From NCBI GenBank assembly GCA_030623545.1, contig JAUXLW010000105.1:1-5460 (forward strand): a DNA stretch of 5,460 nt, in the 5' to 3' direction. Under the pieces are notes generated by a model. The model had not been told where the DNA came from. It saw nothing but the letters and a program-made list of their open reading frames with translations, and searched no databases. This DNA is from Acidimicrobiia bacterium (GTDB taxonomy: Bacteria; Actinomycetota; Acidimicrobiia; Spongiisociales; SHLN01). The position numbers and the translations under genes are program-made. The stretch's first letter is position 1. The number at the start of each line of letters is the position of its first letter. Below, piece after piece: positions 1 to 5,460 of the stretch.

Positions 1-1
1 A

Positions 2-676
2 GACGAGGATGCCCTGGCCGAGCTCGGGCAGATGGTGGACTCACTTAAAGAGCGCCTCCATCGGGCAGAGGTGCAAAGGGCATCGACCGAGCAGCGTTTT
101 CAATCGGGAGCGGGCCAAGCCTGGGCGGCCGGGGACCCGGTGGCCCTGGCCCGCCATCTCGACATGTTGATCCGAACTGTCGAAGCGGATCCGGAGCTCC
201 TGGCGTTCCTCGAGCCAGTCGCCGACCGCGAGTTCCGGTTGCCGCCCGGGGCTCGACCAGACGAACGCAACGCAGTCGAATGGCTGCTGCGCCAGCCGCA
301 ACCGTTCACGATGGTTGTGGATGGCTACAACGTCGCCTTTCAGCTCGTTGGCGAATCCACCAGGGCGGCCCGCGATCGTGTCAACGAGGAACTGAGCCGC
401 CTCAGGCTGAGGACGATGACACCGACGCAGGTAACTGTGGTGTATGACTCATCCGTCAATTCCGAGGTGGAGACTGCGCCCGGACCGGGTGGCATCCGGG
501 TCCGCTTTACCCGCGAGGGCCACATCGCCGACGAGGAGATTGCCGAGATCGTTTCCACGTTGGACGGTCCGGTAGTTGTGGTGAGCAGTGATCGCGAGGT
601 GAGGGAGGGGACCGCCGAGCTTGGTGCGGTCGTCCTGTGGTCTGAGGCGCTCGTCGAATGGATCAAGGCTCGCTGA
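2..676 (+). CDS. NYN-domain (YacP-like) putative ribonuclease, 5'-truncated by window edge
   Basis: The C-terminal half is a NYN/PIN-like nuclease domain, a family that cleaves RNA with clustered acidic residues binding divalent metal in the cytoplasm. Numbering from the ATG at position 32, the domain spans about residues 92-212. It shows the strand-plus-motif VVDGYN (Asp97), VVYDSS (Asp139), HIADEEI (Asp167) and VVSSDREVRE (Asp187), the four acids expected at such an active site. Residues 1-60 are charged and heptad-like, so a coiled coil is likely. The reading frame stays open from the ATG at 32 back to position 2 with similar helical sequence (DEDALAELGQ), so I treat ATG 32 as internal and the gene as partial; actinobacterial members usually carry a longer N-terminal region. 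The stop is TGA 674-676. The next gene begins 26 bp later on the same strand. The fold is clear, but the RNA substrate is unknown. Confidence 0.85.
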   Translation, partial: DEDALAELGQMVDSLKERLHRAEVQRASTEQRFQSGAGQAWAAGDPVALARHLDMLIRTVEADPELLAFLEPVADREFRLPPGARPDERNAVEWLLRQPQPFTMVVDGYNVAFQLVGESTRAARDRVNEELSRLRLRTMTPTQVTVVYDSSVNSEVETAPGPGGIRVRFTREGHIADEEIAEIVSTLDGPVVVVSSDREVREGTAELGAVVLWSEALVEWIKAR

Positions 677-689
677 GGCCACTGAGCTC

Positions 690-695
690 TACAGT
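690..695 (+). promoter_or_regulatory. TANNNT -10-like box for leaderless DUF402 start
   Basis: TACAGT lies 7 nt before the ATG at 703, the geometry at which transcription would begin at or next to the start codon. No purine-rich Shine-Dalgarno sequence sits in the 20 nt before ATG 703. The same arrangement recurs before ilvD and queG. No convincing -35 hexamer is visible, and the gene could also be read from the upstream NYN transcript. This is inference from spacing only. Confidence 0.35.
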
Positions 696-702
696 TGCCT
701 CG

Positions 703-1203
703 ATGGACGTGACAGTTCAGTTCTTCAAGTACCCGGGCGATCTGCACTGGCGGCACGACCTCACGATGCTTGGCAAGGACGAGCACGGAGTTTGGCTCGG
801 TGGGCCGGCCGGGAGCATCGTTCAACGGGGCCGGGAACCGGCTAAAGAGTGGCCTGTCCCGTTCGTCCAACTCATAGCGCCCGGTCGGTGGTGGACGCTC
901 CTCTACAACGGACAGGAGGCCTCGAATTTCCGGATATATGTCGACGTGGTCACTCAGCCGTGCTGGGTGAGTGAGAGCAGAGTGGAGATGATCGACCTCG
1001 ACCTCGACGTCGTGCTCGACGTTGACGGTCGGGTGAAGGTCCTGGACGAGGACGAGTTCGAGGAGCATCGCGTGAAGTTCCAATATCCCGAATCGTTAGT
1101 GGATCGAGCCCGTGCGACAGCCGCCGACGTTGCGCTCAAACTGGAGCGGCGCCAGGAGCCCTTCGGTAACGCCGGCGCGGCCTGGCTCGACCAGGTGCTC
1201 TGA
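703..1203 (+). CDS. DUF402-family protein, probable nucleoside-phosphate hydrolase
   Basis: This 166-aa protein matches the DUF402 family, a small barrel fold whose characterised members hydrolyse nucleotides: FomD acts on a CMP-phosphonate in fosfomycin biosynthesis, and staphylococcal Ntdp on nucleoside di- and triphosphates. Visible family marks are KYPGDLHWRH (residues 9-18), IYVDVV (78-83), the acidic strand IDLDLDVVLD (97-106) and LDEDEF (114-119), which supply the metal-binding carboxylates. A helical tail (131-150) follows. ATG 703 is preferred because it begins right at the conserved N-terminal strand and has a TANNNT box 7 nt upstream. An in-frame ATG at 658 has a GAGG about 10 nt upstream, but would overlap the NYN gene by 19 bp and add 15 unconserved residues. 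The 26-bp gap to the NYN gene suggests co-transcription. The true substrate cannot be read from sequence; a cytosolic location is inferred from the lack of a signal peptide or membrane segment. Confidence 0.85.
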   Translation: MDVTVQFFKYPGDLHWRHDLTMLGKDEHGVWLGGPAGSIVQRGREPAKEWPVPFVQLIAPGRWWTLLYNGQEASNFRIYVDVVTQPCWVSESRVEMIDLDLDVVLDVDGRVKVLDEDEFEEHRVKFQYPESLVDRARATAADVALKLERRQEPFGNAGAAWLDQVL

Positions 1204-1204
1204 G

Positions 1205-1305
1205 TCCCTGCCTGCGTGGCGGAGCGGGAGGGCCTGGGGCTGGGTGGTGAAAGATTCCCTGCCTGCGTAGCGGAGCGGAGTGGGAGGGGGTAGGGGTGGG
1301 TGGTG
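1205..1305 (+). repeat. Two diverged tandem units, each carrying a G-quadruplex motif
   Basis: Unit 1 (1205-1249) and unit 2 (1256-1305) both begin TCCCTGCCTGCGT, continue with a GCGGAGCGG core and end GGGTGGTG; unit starts are 51 bp apart. Each 3' half contains four G-runs of three or more. In unit 1 the runs are at 1226-1228, 1230-1232, 1236-1239 and 1242-1244 (loops 1, 3, 2). In unit 2 they are at 1282-1284, 1286-1290, 1293-1296 and 1298-1300 (loops 1, 2, 1). The first unit starts 2 nt after the DUF402 stop, so the motifs would lie in the 3' end of that mRNA. No reading frame is supported here. Confidence 0.75.
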
Positions 1306-1464
1306 CCCTCCAACGGCGGGAGTGCCGCCAGCCTGCTAGATGGGAGATTGTTGCTTCAAGGTCGGCTTGTTGGGGGCGGTGCCTAACAGCTAGTTGTTGG
1401 TTCGGTGTGTGTTTGGCCGTCTCGGTCATCAACAGTCATATCTGGCAGTGAGCCTTCTCAGGGT
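1306..1464. other. Noncoding spacer with no recognised gene
   Basis: I see no credible coding region or RNA gene. One small hairpin is present: GGCGG at 1315-1319 pairs with CCGCC at 1325-1329 around a 5-nt loop. It has no T-run after it and is only weakly terminator-like. From about 1340 to 1440 the sequence is T/G-rich and less GC-biased than the flanks, as expected of intergenic DNA. Confidence 0.5.
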
Positions 1465-1492
1465 GCCGTTGTCGGGCCCACCCCCCTCCCGG

Positions 1493-1516
1493 CCTCCCCC
1501 ACTGGCGTGGGGGAGG
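1493..1516. repeat. Perfect 10-bp palindromic hairpin with 4-nt loop
   Basis: CCTCCCCCAC (1493-1502) is the exact reverse complement of GTGGGGGAGG (1507-1516), separated by the loop TGGC. It is very GC-rich and would be stable in RNA or extruded DNA. No T-tract follows on either strand, which argues against a simple intrinsic terminator and fits a REP-type palindrome. It overlaps a C-run array (1477-1479, 1481-1486, 1488-1490, 1496-1500) that reads as a G-quadruplex motif on the minus strand. Confidence 0.7.
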
Positions 1517-1551
1517 TGAACTGTGCCAGGGTTGAGCGTGTGGACCAATCT

Positions 1552-1597
1552 CCTTCCCTGGGCTGGGGGGAAGGTGGCGCCGACCCGAAGGGCCGGC
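1552..1597. repeat. Two further adjacent stem-loops in the noncoding segment
   Basis: CCTTCCC (1552-1558) pairs with GGGAAGG (1568-1574) around 9 nt. Immediately after, GCCG-A-CCC (1579-1586) pairs with GGG-C-CGGC (1590-1597) around a GAA loop, with one A/C mismatch. Together with the 1493-1516 palindrome they make three hairpins within about 105 nt, which suggests a structured element rather than random intergenic DNA. Their function is unknown. Confidence 0.5.
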
Positions 1598-1733
1598 GAC
1601 GGAAGGGGAGCGGTTCTCAGCAACGAGCCTCCCCCTCCTCCCCCTCACATCGTTCGGGCGGTACTCCCCAGGAGGACATAAACCCACACGCCGTTGTTGG
1701 GCCCATCCCCCTCACCGTGGGCCGAAGAGCCGG

Positions 1734-1766
1734 AAAAAATGTCACACCCACCCGATACGGTGGGTG
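1734..1766 (-). terminator. Possible minus-strand intrinsic terminator
   Basis: CACCCACC (1745-1752) and GGTGGGTG (1759-1766) form a perfect 8-bp GC-rich stem with loop CGATAC. On the minus strand the stem is followed by TGACA and then six T (plus-strand A6 at 1734-1739). A run of six A/T is notable in this GC-rich DNA. The 5-nt gap between stem and T-run is longer than ideal, so the call is tentative. Read on the plus strand, the same hairpin ends 7 nt before the ribosome binding site of the small cysteine-rich gene and might act in its 5' UTR instead. Confidence 0.35.
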
Positions 1767-1773
1767 CAGACAA

Positions 1774-1777
1774 GGAG
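1774..1777 (+). promoter_or_regulatory. Shine-Dalgarno site deciding start of small Cys-rich gene
   Basis: GGAG within AAGGAGAA sits 6 nt before ATG 1784. It is the clearest ribosome binding site in the window and selects ATG 1784 over the in-frame upstream TTG at 1694, whose extra 30 codons come from the repeat and hairpin region. Confidence 0.7.
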
Positions 1778-1783
1778 AAGCCA

Positions 1784-1978
1784 ATGCTGATCGATTGCAA
1801 CGAGTGCGTGATGCAACACACAGACGTCTGTAAGGGCTGCATCGTGACCGCTCTATTGGATGGCCCCGCCGGTCATCAGGTTGAGCTTGACGAAGGCGAG
1901 AAGCAAGCGCTGGGCAATCTGGCTGCGGCCGGTCTTGTCCCCGAGCTGCGGCTCCTCAAGAAGACGGGAAGCGAGTGA
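1784..1978 (+). CDS. Small four-cysteine (CxxC-x7-CxxC) protein of unknown function
   Basis: This 64-aa cytosolic protein has no signal peptide or membrane segment. The first 19 residues hold Cys5-x2-Cys8-x7-Cys16-x2-Cys19, which strongly suggests a zinc (or possibly Fe-S) knuckle. The middle is acidic (VELDEGEKQALGNL, residues 38-51) and probably helical. The C-terminus is Leu/Lys-rich (AAGLVPELRLLKKTG). The layout resembles small uncharacterised proteins I associate with actinobacterial genomes, but I know no assigned function. A strong Shine-Dalgarno GGAG 6 nt upstream fixes the start. A stable hairpin precedes that site, and ilvD converges on the gene with a gap of only 28 bp. DNA/RNA binding or a redox/metal role are possibilities from the cysteine pattern alone. 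The gene is likely real; its role is open. Confidence 0.75.
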   Translation: MLIDCNECVMQHTDVCKGCIVTALLDGPAGHQVELDEGEKQALGNLAAAGLVPELRLLKKTGSE

Positions 1979-1990
1979 GGCTGGTGGCGA

Positions 1991-2004
1991 CGGGCTCATG
2001 CCCG
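1991..2004. terminator. Small hairpin between convergent genes
   Basis: CGGGC (1991-1995) and GCCCG (2000-2004) form a 5-bp stem with a TCAT loop in the 28-bp gap between the convergent Cys-rich gene and ilvD. It could help end transcription both ways, but neither strand has a T-run, so support is weak. Confidence 0.25.
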
Positions 2005-2006
2005 GG

Positions 2007-3689
<1,683 letters not shown>

Positions 3690-3695
3690 CCGGGA

Positions 3696-3701
3696 ATGTT
3701 A
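3696..3701 (-). promoter_or_regulatory. -10-like box for leaderless ilvD
   Basis: On the minus strand TAACAT is followed by 6 nt (TCCCGG) and then the ilvD ATG. This matches the TANNNT leaderless-promoter geometry described in Actinobacteria, and the upstream 20 nt contain no Shine-Dalgarno sequence. No clear -35 is visible. Confidence 0.4.
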
Positions 3702-3728
3702 GAGGTATGCACGAGCAAGCCCGGGGGA

Positions 3729-3734
3729 TAGATT
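3729..3734 (+). promoter_or_regulatory. -10-like box for leaderless queG
   Basis: TAGATT is followed by 6 nt (TCTCCG) and the queG ATG at 3741, mirroring the ilvD arrangement on the opposite strand 28 bp away. There is no Shine-Dalgarno sequence in the preceding 20 nt. At 17-bp spacing the -35 position reads TATGCA, a poor match to TTGACA. Confidence 0.4.
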
Positions 3735-3740
3735 TCTCCG

Positions 3741-4841
3741 ATGGACCAGTTGTGGGAAACCCTGCAGCTCGTGGCCGCCGAGCATGGACTGGTGGGCCTC
3801 GGAGTTGGGAATGCTGAGCCCTTTCTCGAGGTGCGGGACGAGATGCGGCGCCGTAAGGACACGGGTTTGAGCGGAAGGTTGAAGTTCACCTACACGGACC
3901 CGGGCGTGGCGACTGATGTTCGCGCCTCGTACGCCTGGGCCGAGCGCCTCGTGGTGGGGGCCTCCACGTATCTTCCTGCCGCCGGCGATCCCGGGCCTCC
4001 CCGGCCGGGGACGGGCCGGGTTGCGCGGTTCGCAACTGAGGACCATTACCAGGAGCTTCGGGCCGGGATGGACGCAGTGGCCGAGACGCTGGTGGCCGGC
4101 GGGGGAAGGGCCGAGGTGCTGATCGACGACAATCGACTCGTCGACCGTGCCGCCGCAGTCAGGTCTGGCGTGGGCTGGTGGGGCAAGAACACAATGGTGC
4201 TGGCGCCCAAGTACGGGCCGTGGCTATTGCTCGGCACAGCAGTCACCGACGTCGAGTTGGAGACAACCCCGGCCATGGCCCGCGATTGTGGTAACTGCAC
4301 CGCATGCGTCCCGGCGTGTCCGACCGGGGCTCTCGACCAACCGGGAGTTCTCGACGCCACCCGGTGCATTTCCTACTGGGCTCAAATGCCGGGGATCATT
4401 CCGCAGGAGCTGCGGATCCCGTGGGGAGATCGGGTCTACGGATGTGACGACTGCCTGGAAGCCTGCCCTCCGGGTCGACGGTGGATGGAGGAGGCGATTT
4501 CGGAAGCGCCCGGACGGGTGAACCTTGCCGAGCTACTCACGGCCACAGACCAGGAGCTGCTCGATAGCTACGGCCACTTCTACATTCCGCGTCGCAACCC
4601 CGCCTTCCTGCGTCGTAATGCCCTCGTTGCATTGGGTAACAGTGGCGGGCCCGAGGCCGTGGCATTGGCCGTTCGTTACATGCAGGACCGGGATCCGGTT
4701 TTGCGAGCCCACGCCGCCTGGGCTCTTGGGCGGCTCGGGGGCAAGAACGCCCACCGGGCCCTGGCGATGGCACTTTCCGCAGAGGCCAACACAGATGTTC
4801 GGGGCGAGATCGAAAACGCTACGTTGACCCTCCAGGCCTGA
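3741..4841 (+). CDS. queG: Epoxyqueuosine reductase (tRNA queuosine biosynthesis)
   Basis: QueG is a cytosolic cobalamin-dependent enzyme with two [4Fe-4S] clusters that reduces epoxyqueuosine to queuosine at position 34 of GUN-anticodon tRNAs. The 366-aa length is typical. The N-terminal domain has SGRLKFTYTDP (44-54, replacing the usual YM-type start of this region), the acidic LIDDN (127-131) holding the probable catalytic Asp, and GWWGKNT (145-151). Cluster ligands follow: Cys183-x2-Cys186-x2-Cys189-x3-Cys193-Pro-Thr-Gly, then RCISYW (Cys209), then YGCDDCLEACP (Cys235, Cys238, Cys242). The C-terminus (about 285-345) has HEAT-like helices (RRNALVALGN, LRAHAAWALGRLGG) used for tRNA binding. 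After Cys242 the sequence is PPGRRW rather than the common PWNR. ATG 3741 has a TANNNT box 6 nt upstream and no Shine-Dalgarno sequence. No other queuosine gene is nearby, so precursor synthesis or salvage must be encoded elsewhere. Confidence 0.95.
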   Translation: MDQLWETLQLVAAEHGLVGLGVGNAEPFLEVRDEMRRRKDTGLSGRLKFTYTDPGVATDVRASYAWAERLVVGASTYLPAAGDPGPPRPGTGRVARFATEDHYQELRAGMDAVAETLVAGGGRAEVLIDDNRLVDRAAAVRSGVGWWGKNTMVLAPKYGPWLLLGTAVTDVELETTPAMARDCGNCTACVPACPTGALDQPGVLDATRCISYWAQMPGIIPQELRIPWGDRVYGCDDCLEACPPGRRWMEEAISEAPGRVNLAELLTATDQELLDSYGHFYIPRRNPAFLRRNALVALGNSGGPEAVALAVRYMQDRDPVLRAHAAWALGRLGGKNAHRALAMALSAEANTDVRGEIENATLTLQA

Positions 4842-4858
4842 AACGAATCAGGCGCCTG
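4833..4858 (+). terminator. Hairpin overlapping the queG stop codon
   Basis: CAGGCCTG (4833-4840), which includes the first two bases of the queG stop, can pair with CAGG(4849-4852)-CG-CCTG(4855-4858): 8 bp with a 2-nt bulge and an 8-nt A-rich loop. CAGGCGCCTG (4849-4858) is also a perfect palindrome on its own. No T-run follows, so it is either a weak terminator or a protein-binding palindrome just upstream of the next gene's putative -10 box. Confidence 0.3.
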
Positions 4859-4862
4859 TCGG

Positions 4863-4868
4863 TACTCT
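4863..4868 (+). promoter_or_regulatory. -10-like box ahead of the molybdoenzyme gene
   Basis: TACTCT is followed by 7 nt and an ATG at 4876, the same spacing as before the DUF402 gene. Transcription from about 4876 would give the molybdoenzyme gene a short leader of about 38 nt. No good -35 is visible, and read-through from queG is the alternative. Confidence 0.3.
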
Positions 4869-4875
4869 GTTGGCG

Positions 4876-4917
4876 ATGACCAGTGGTTTGAATGCAGTGG
4901 GGCGGGAGCGCCCTTGA
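4876..4917 (+). CDS. Possible 13-codon upstream ORF coupled to the molybdoenzyme start
   Basis: ATG 4876 opens a 13-codon frame (MTSGLNAVGRERP) ending at TGA 4915-4917. The stop overlaps the TTG start of the next gene as TTGA, a typical translational-coupling overlap. The ATG sits 7 nt after a TANNNT box, so it could be read from a leaderless transcript. It may equally be chance. I see no regulatory codon bias such as runs of one amino acid. Confidence 0.2.
   Translation: MTSGLNAVGRERP
4904..4908 (+). promoter_or_regulatory. Shine-Dalgarno site deciding a TTG start
   Basis: GGGAG lies 5 nt before TTG 4914. The molybdoenzyme frame has no ATG between the queG stop and its conserved region, so this site supports TTG 4914 as the start; GTG 4929 is the only close rival and has no such site. 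Confidence 0.55.
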
Positions 4918-5460
4918 GCCTGATCAAGGTGGACGATCTCAACGCCGCCACGCCGTTGAGTGCTTTGACGTGGACGGCTACTCCCAACGAGCTCTTCTAC
5001 CTGCGCAGCCACTCCTCGCCGCCGATTCTCGACGTCGACACGTGGCGGCTGATCGTGAAGGGAGTCTCCGAGGTGGCACTGTCATTACCGGATCTGCAGG
5101 CGATGTCCGACGTGTCGGCGACGGTGACCATGGAATGTGCCGGGAATGGTCGTTCTGGAATGAATCCCCATCCAGGCGGAACCCCCTGGGACCTGGGGGC
5201 GGCCAGCACCACTGAGGTCACGGGGGTGCCTCTGGCGGTGGTGTTGGCTGGAGTTGGGGTGGACGACGGCACGGTCGAGGTTCTGTTCACCGGAGCCGAC
5301 GGCGGCGAGGTGGAGCCGGGGCGATTCGAAACCTATCGGCGCAGCCTTCCGGTGGGCGCGGCCCTCGATCCCCGGGTCCTGATCGCCTGGGCCATGGGCG
5401 GTGAGTCCCTGGTCCCCGCCCACGGCGCCCCCGTCCGCCTGGTCGTACCTGGTTGGTATG
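4914..5460 (+). CDS. Sulfite-oxidase-family molybdopterin-dependent oxidoreductase, 3'-truncated by window edge
   Basis: The 182 codons visible encode the oxidoreductase molybdopterin-binding domain of the sulfite oxidase family. Landmarks are NELFYLRSHS (residues 25-34), a dimer-like WRLIVKGVSE strand (44-53), VTMECAGNGR (71-80) with Cys75 as the expected molybdenum ligand, PWDLGAAS (91-98), TGVPLAVVLAGVGV (103-116), YRRSLPVGAAL (141-151), and GGESLVPAHGAPVRLVVPGWY (162-182) running into the edge. The family oxidises sulfite or other small substrates with a Mo cofactor. No Tat or Sec signal and no heme domain precede the domain, and the frame is closed upstream by the queG stop, so the protein is probably cytosolic unless the missing C-terminus says otherwise. 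A TTG start with GGGAG 5 nt upstream is chosen. The true substrate is unknown. It lies 72 bp after queG on the same strand. Confidence 0.9.
   Translation, partial: MSLIKVDDLNAATPLSALTWTATPNELFYLRSHSSPPILDVDTWRLIVKGVSEVALSLPDLQAMSDVSATVTMECAGNGRSGMNPHPGGTPWDLGAASTTEVTGVPLAVVLAGVGVDDGTVEVLFTGADGGEVEPGRFETYRRSLPVGAALDPRVLIAWAMGGESLVPAHGAPVRLVVPGWY

Larger units (their letters stand above)
1465..1713. repeat. Noncoding segment bounded by 24-nt direct repeats
   Basis: The 24 nt at 1465-1488 and at 1690-1713 agree at 22 positions; both start GCCGTTGT and contain GGGCCCA followed by a C-rich run ending CTC. The repeats are 225 bp apart, start to start. Between them lie several self-complementary blocks and C-rich tracts, giving the look of a dispersed noncoding repeat or REP/BIME-like element. 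No transposase, target-site duplication or terminal inverted repeat is visible, so the class of element is not established. Confidence 0.5.

Noticed and set aside
658..702. Upstream ATG 658 for the DUF402 gene
   Set aside because: It would overlap the NYN gene by 19 bp and add residues outside the family's conserved start; ATG 703 also has a TANNNT box at leaderless spacing. It is not fully excluded.
340..1083. 247-codon minus-strand frame opposite NYN and DUF402
   Set aside because: It is antisense to two well-recognised genes and spans both and their gap; no family motif is seen. It is a mirror frame of GC-rich coding DNA.
1399..1405. GGTTCGG resembling a tRNA T-loop
   Set aside because: No acceptor stem, anticodon arm or D-arm can be built around it on either strand.
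1204..1783. CRISPR array or insertion sequence in the gene-free stretch
   Set aside because: The repeats are only two copies each, diverged and unevenly spaced, with no spacer pattern, no cas gene, no transposase and no terminal inverted repeats.
1405..1833. 142-codon plus-strand frame across the repeat-rich gap
   Set aside because: Its translation is low-complexity Pro/Ser/Gly/Arg sequence generated by the C-rich tracts and hairpins, lacks a ribosome binding site, and overlaps the better-supported Cys-rich gene in another frame.
4892..5215. ATG-started 107-codon frame overlapping the molybdoenzyme
   Set aside because: The frame starting at TTG 4914 carries clear sulfite oxidase motifs over the same bases, so the ATG frame is a shadow.

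Overview
The window reads as chromosomal DNA of a high-GC actinobacterium. Evidence is the G/C-rich third codon positions, the linked NYN-domain and DUF402 genes, a small CxxC...CxxC protein of a type I associate with Actinomycetota, and start regions that look leaderless (TANNNT box 6-7 nt before ATG). An uncultured Acidimicrobiia-like lineage is my best guess, but only a guess. I see no phage, transposase, CRISPR or defence gene. The protein-coding content is mostly housekeeping.

Layout. 1-676 (+): 3' part of an NYN-domain (YacP-like) putative RNase whose frame is open to the left edge. 703-1203 (+): a DUF402 phosphohydrolase-like gene, probably linked to it. 1204-1783: a 580-bp gene-free stretch with unusual structure. 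It holds two diverged tandem units of about 50 bp, each with a G-quadruplex motif; a 249-bp segment flanked by 24-nt direct repeats and containing a perfect 10-bp hairpin, weaker hairpins and a C-rich (minus-strand G4) tract; and a hairpin next to an A6 tract that looks like a minus-strand terminator. 1784-1978 (+): a 64-aa four-cysteine protein with a good Shine-Dalgarno sequence. 2007-3689 (-): ilvD, dihydroxy-acid dehydratase, convergent with the small gene. 3690-3740: a 51-bp divergent intergenic region with leaderless-type -10 boxes facing each way. 3741-4841 (+): queG, epoxyqueuosine reductase. 4914-5460 (+): 5' part of a sulfite-oxidase-family molybdoenzyme starting at TTG and running off the right edge.

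How the genes relate. NYN and DUF402 are the only pair that looks co-transcribed for a shared reason (nucleic-acid or nucleotide hydrolysis), though the DUF402 gene also has its own -10-like box. ilvD (branched-chain amino acids), queG (queuosine tRNA modification) and the molybdoenzyme belong to unrelated pathways and each seems to have its own promoter. The best second-look items are the recurrent TANNNT-to-ATG geometry, the paired G4 repeats, the direct-repeat-bounded noncoding segment, and a possible ilvD 3' transcript antisense to the small cysteine gene. I found no convincing undescribed multi-gene system.
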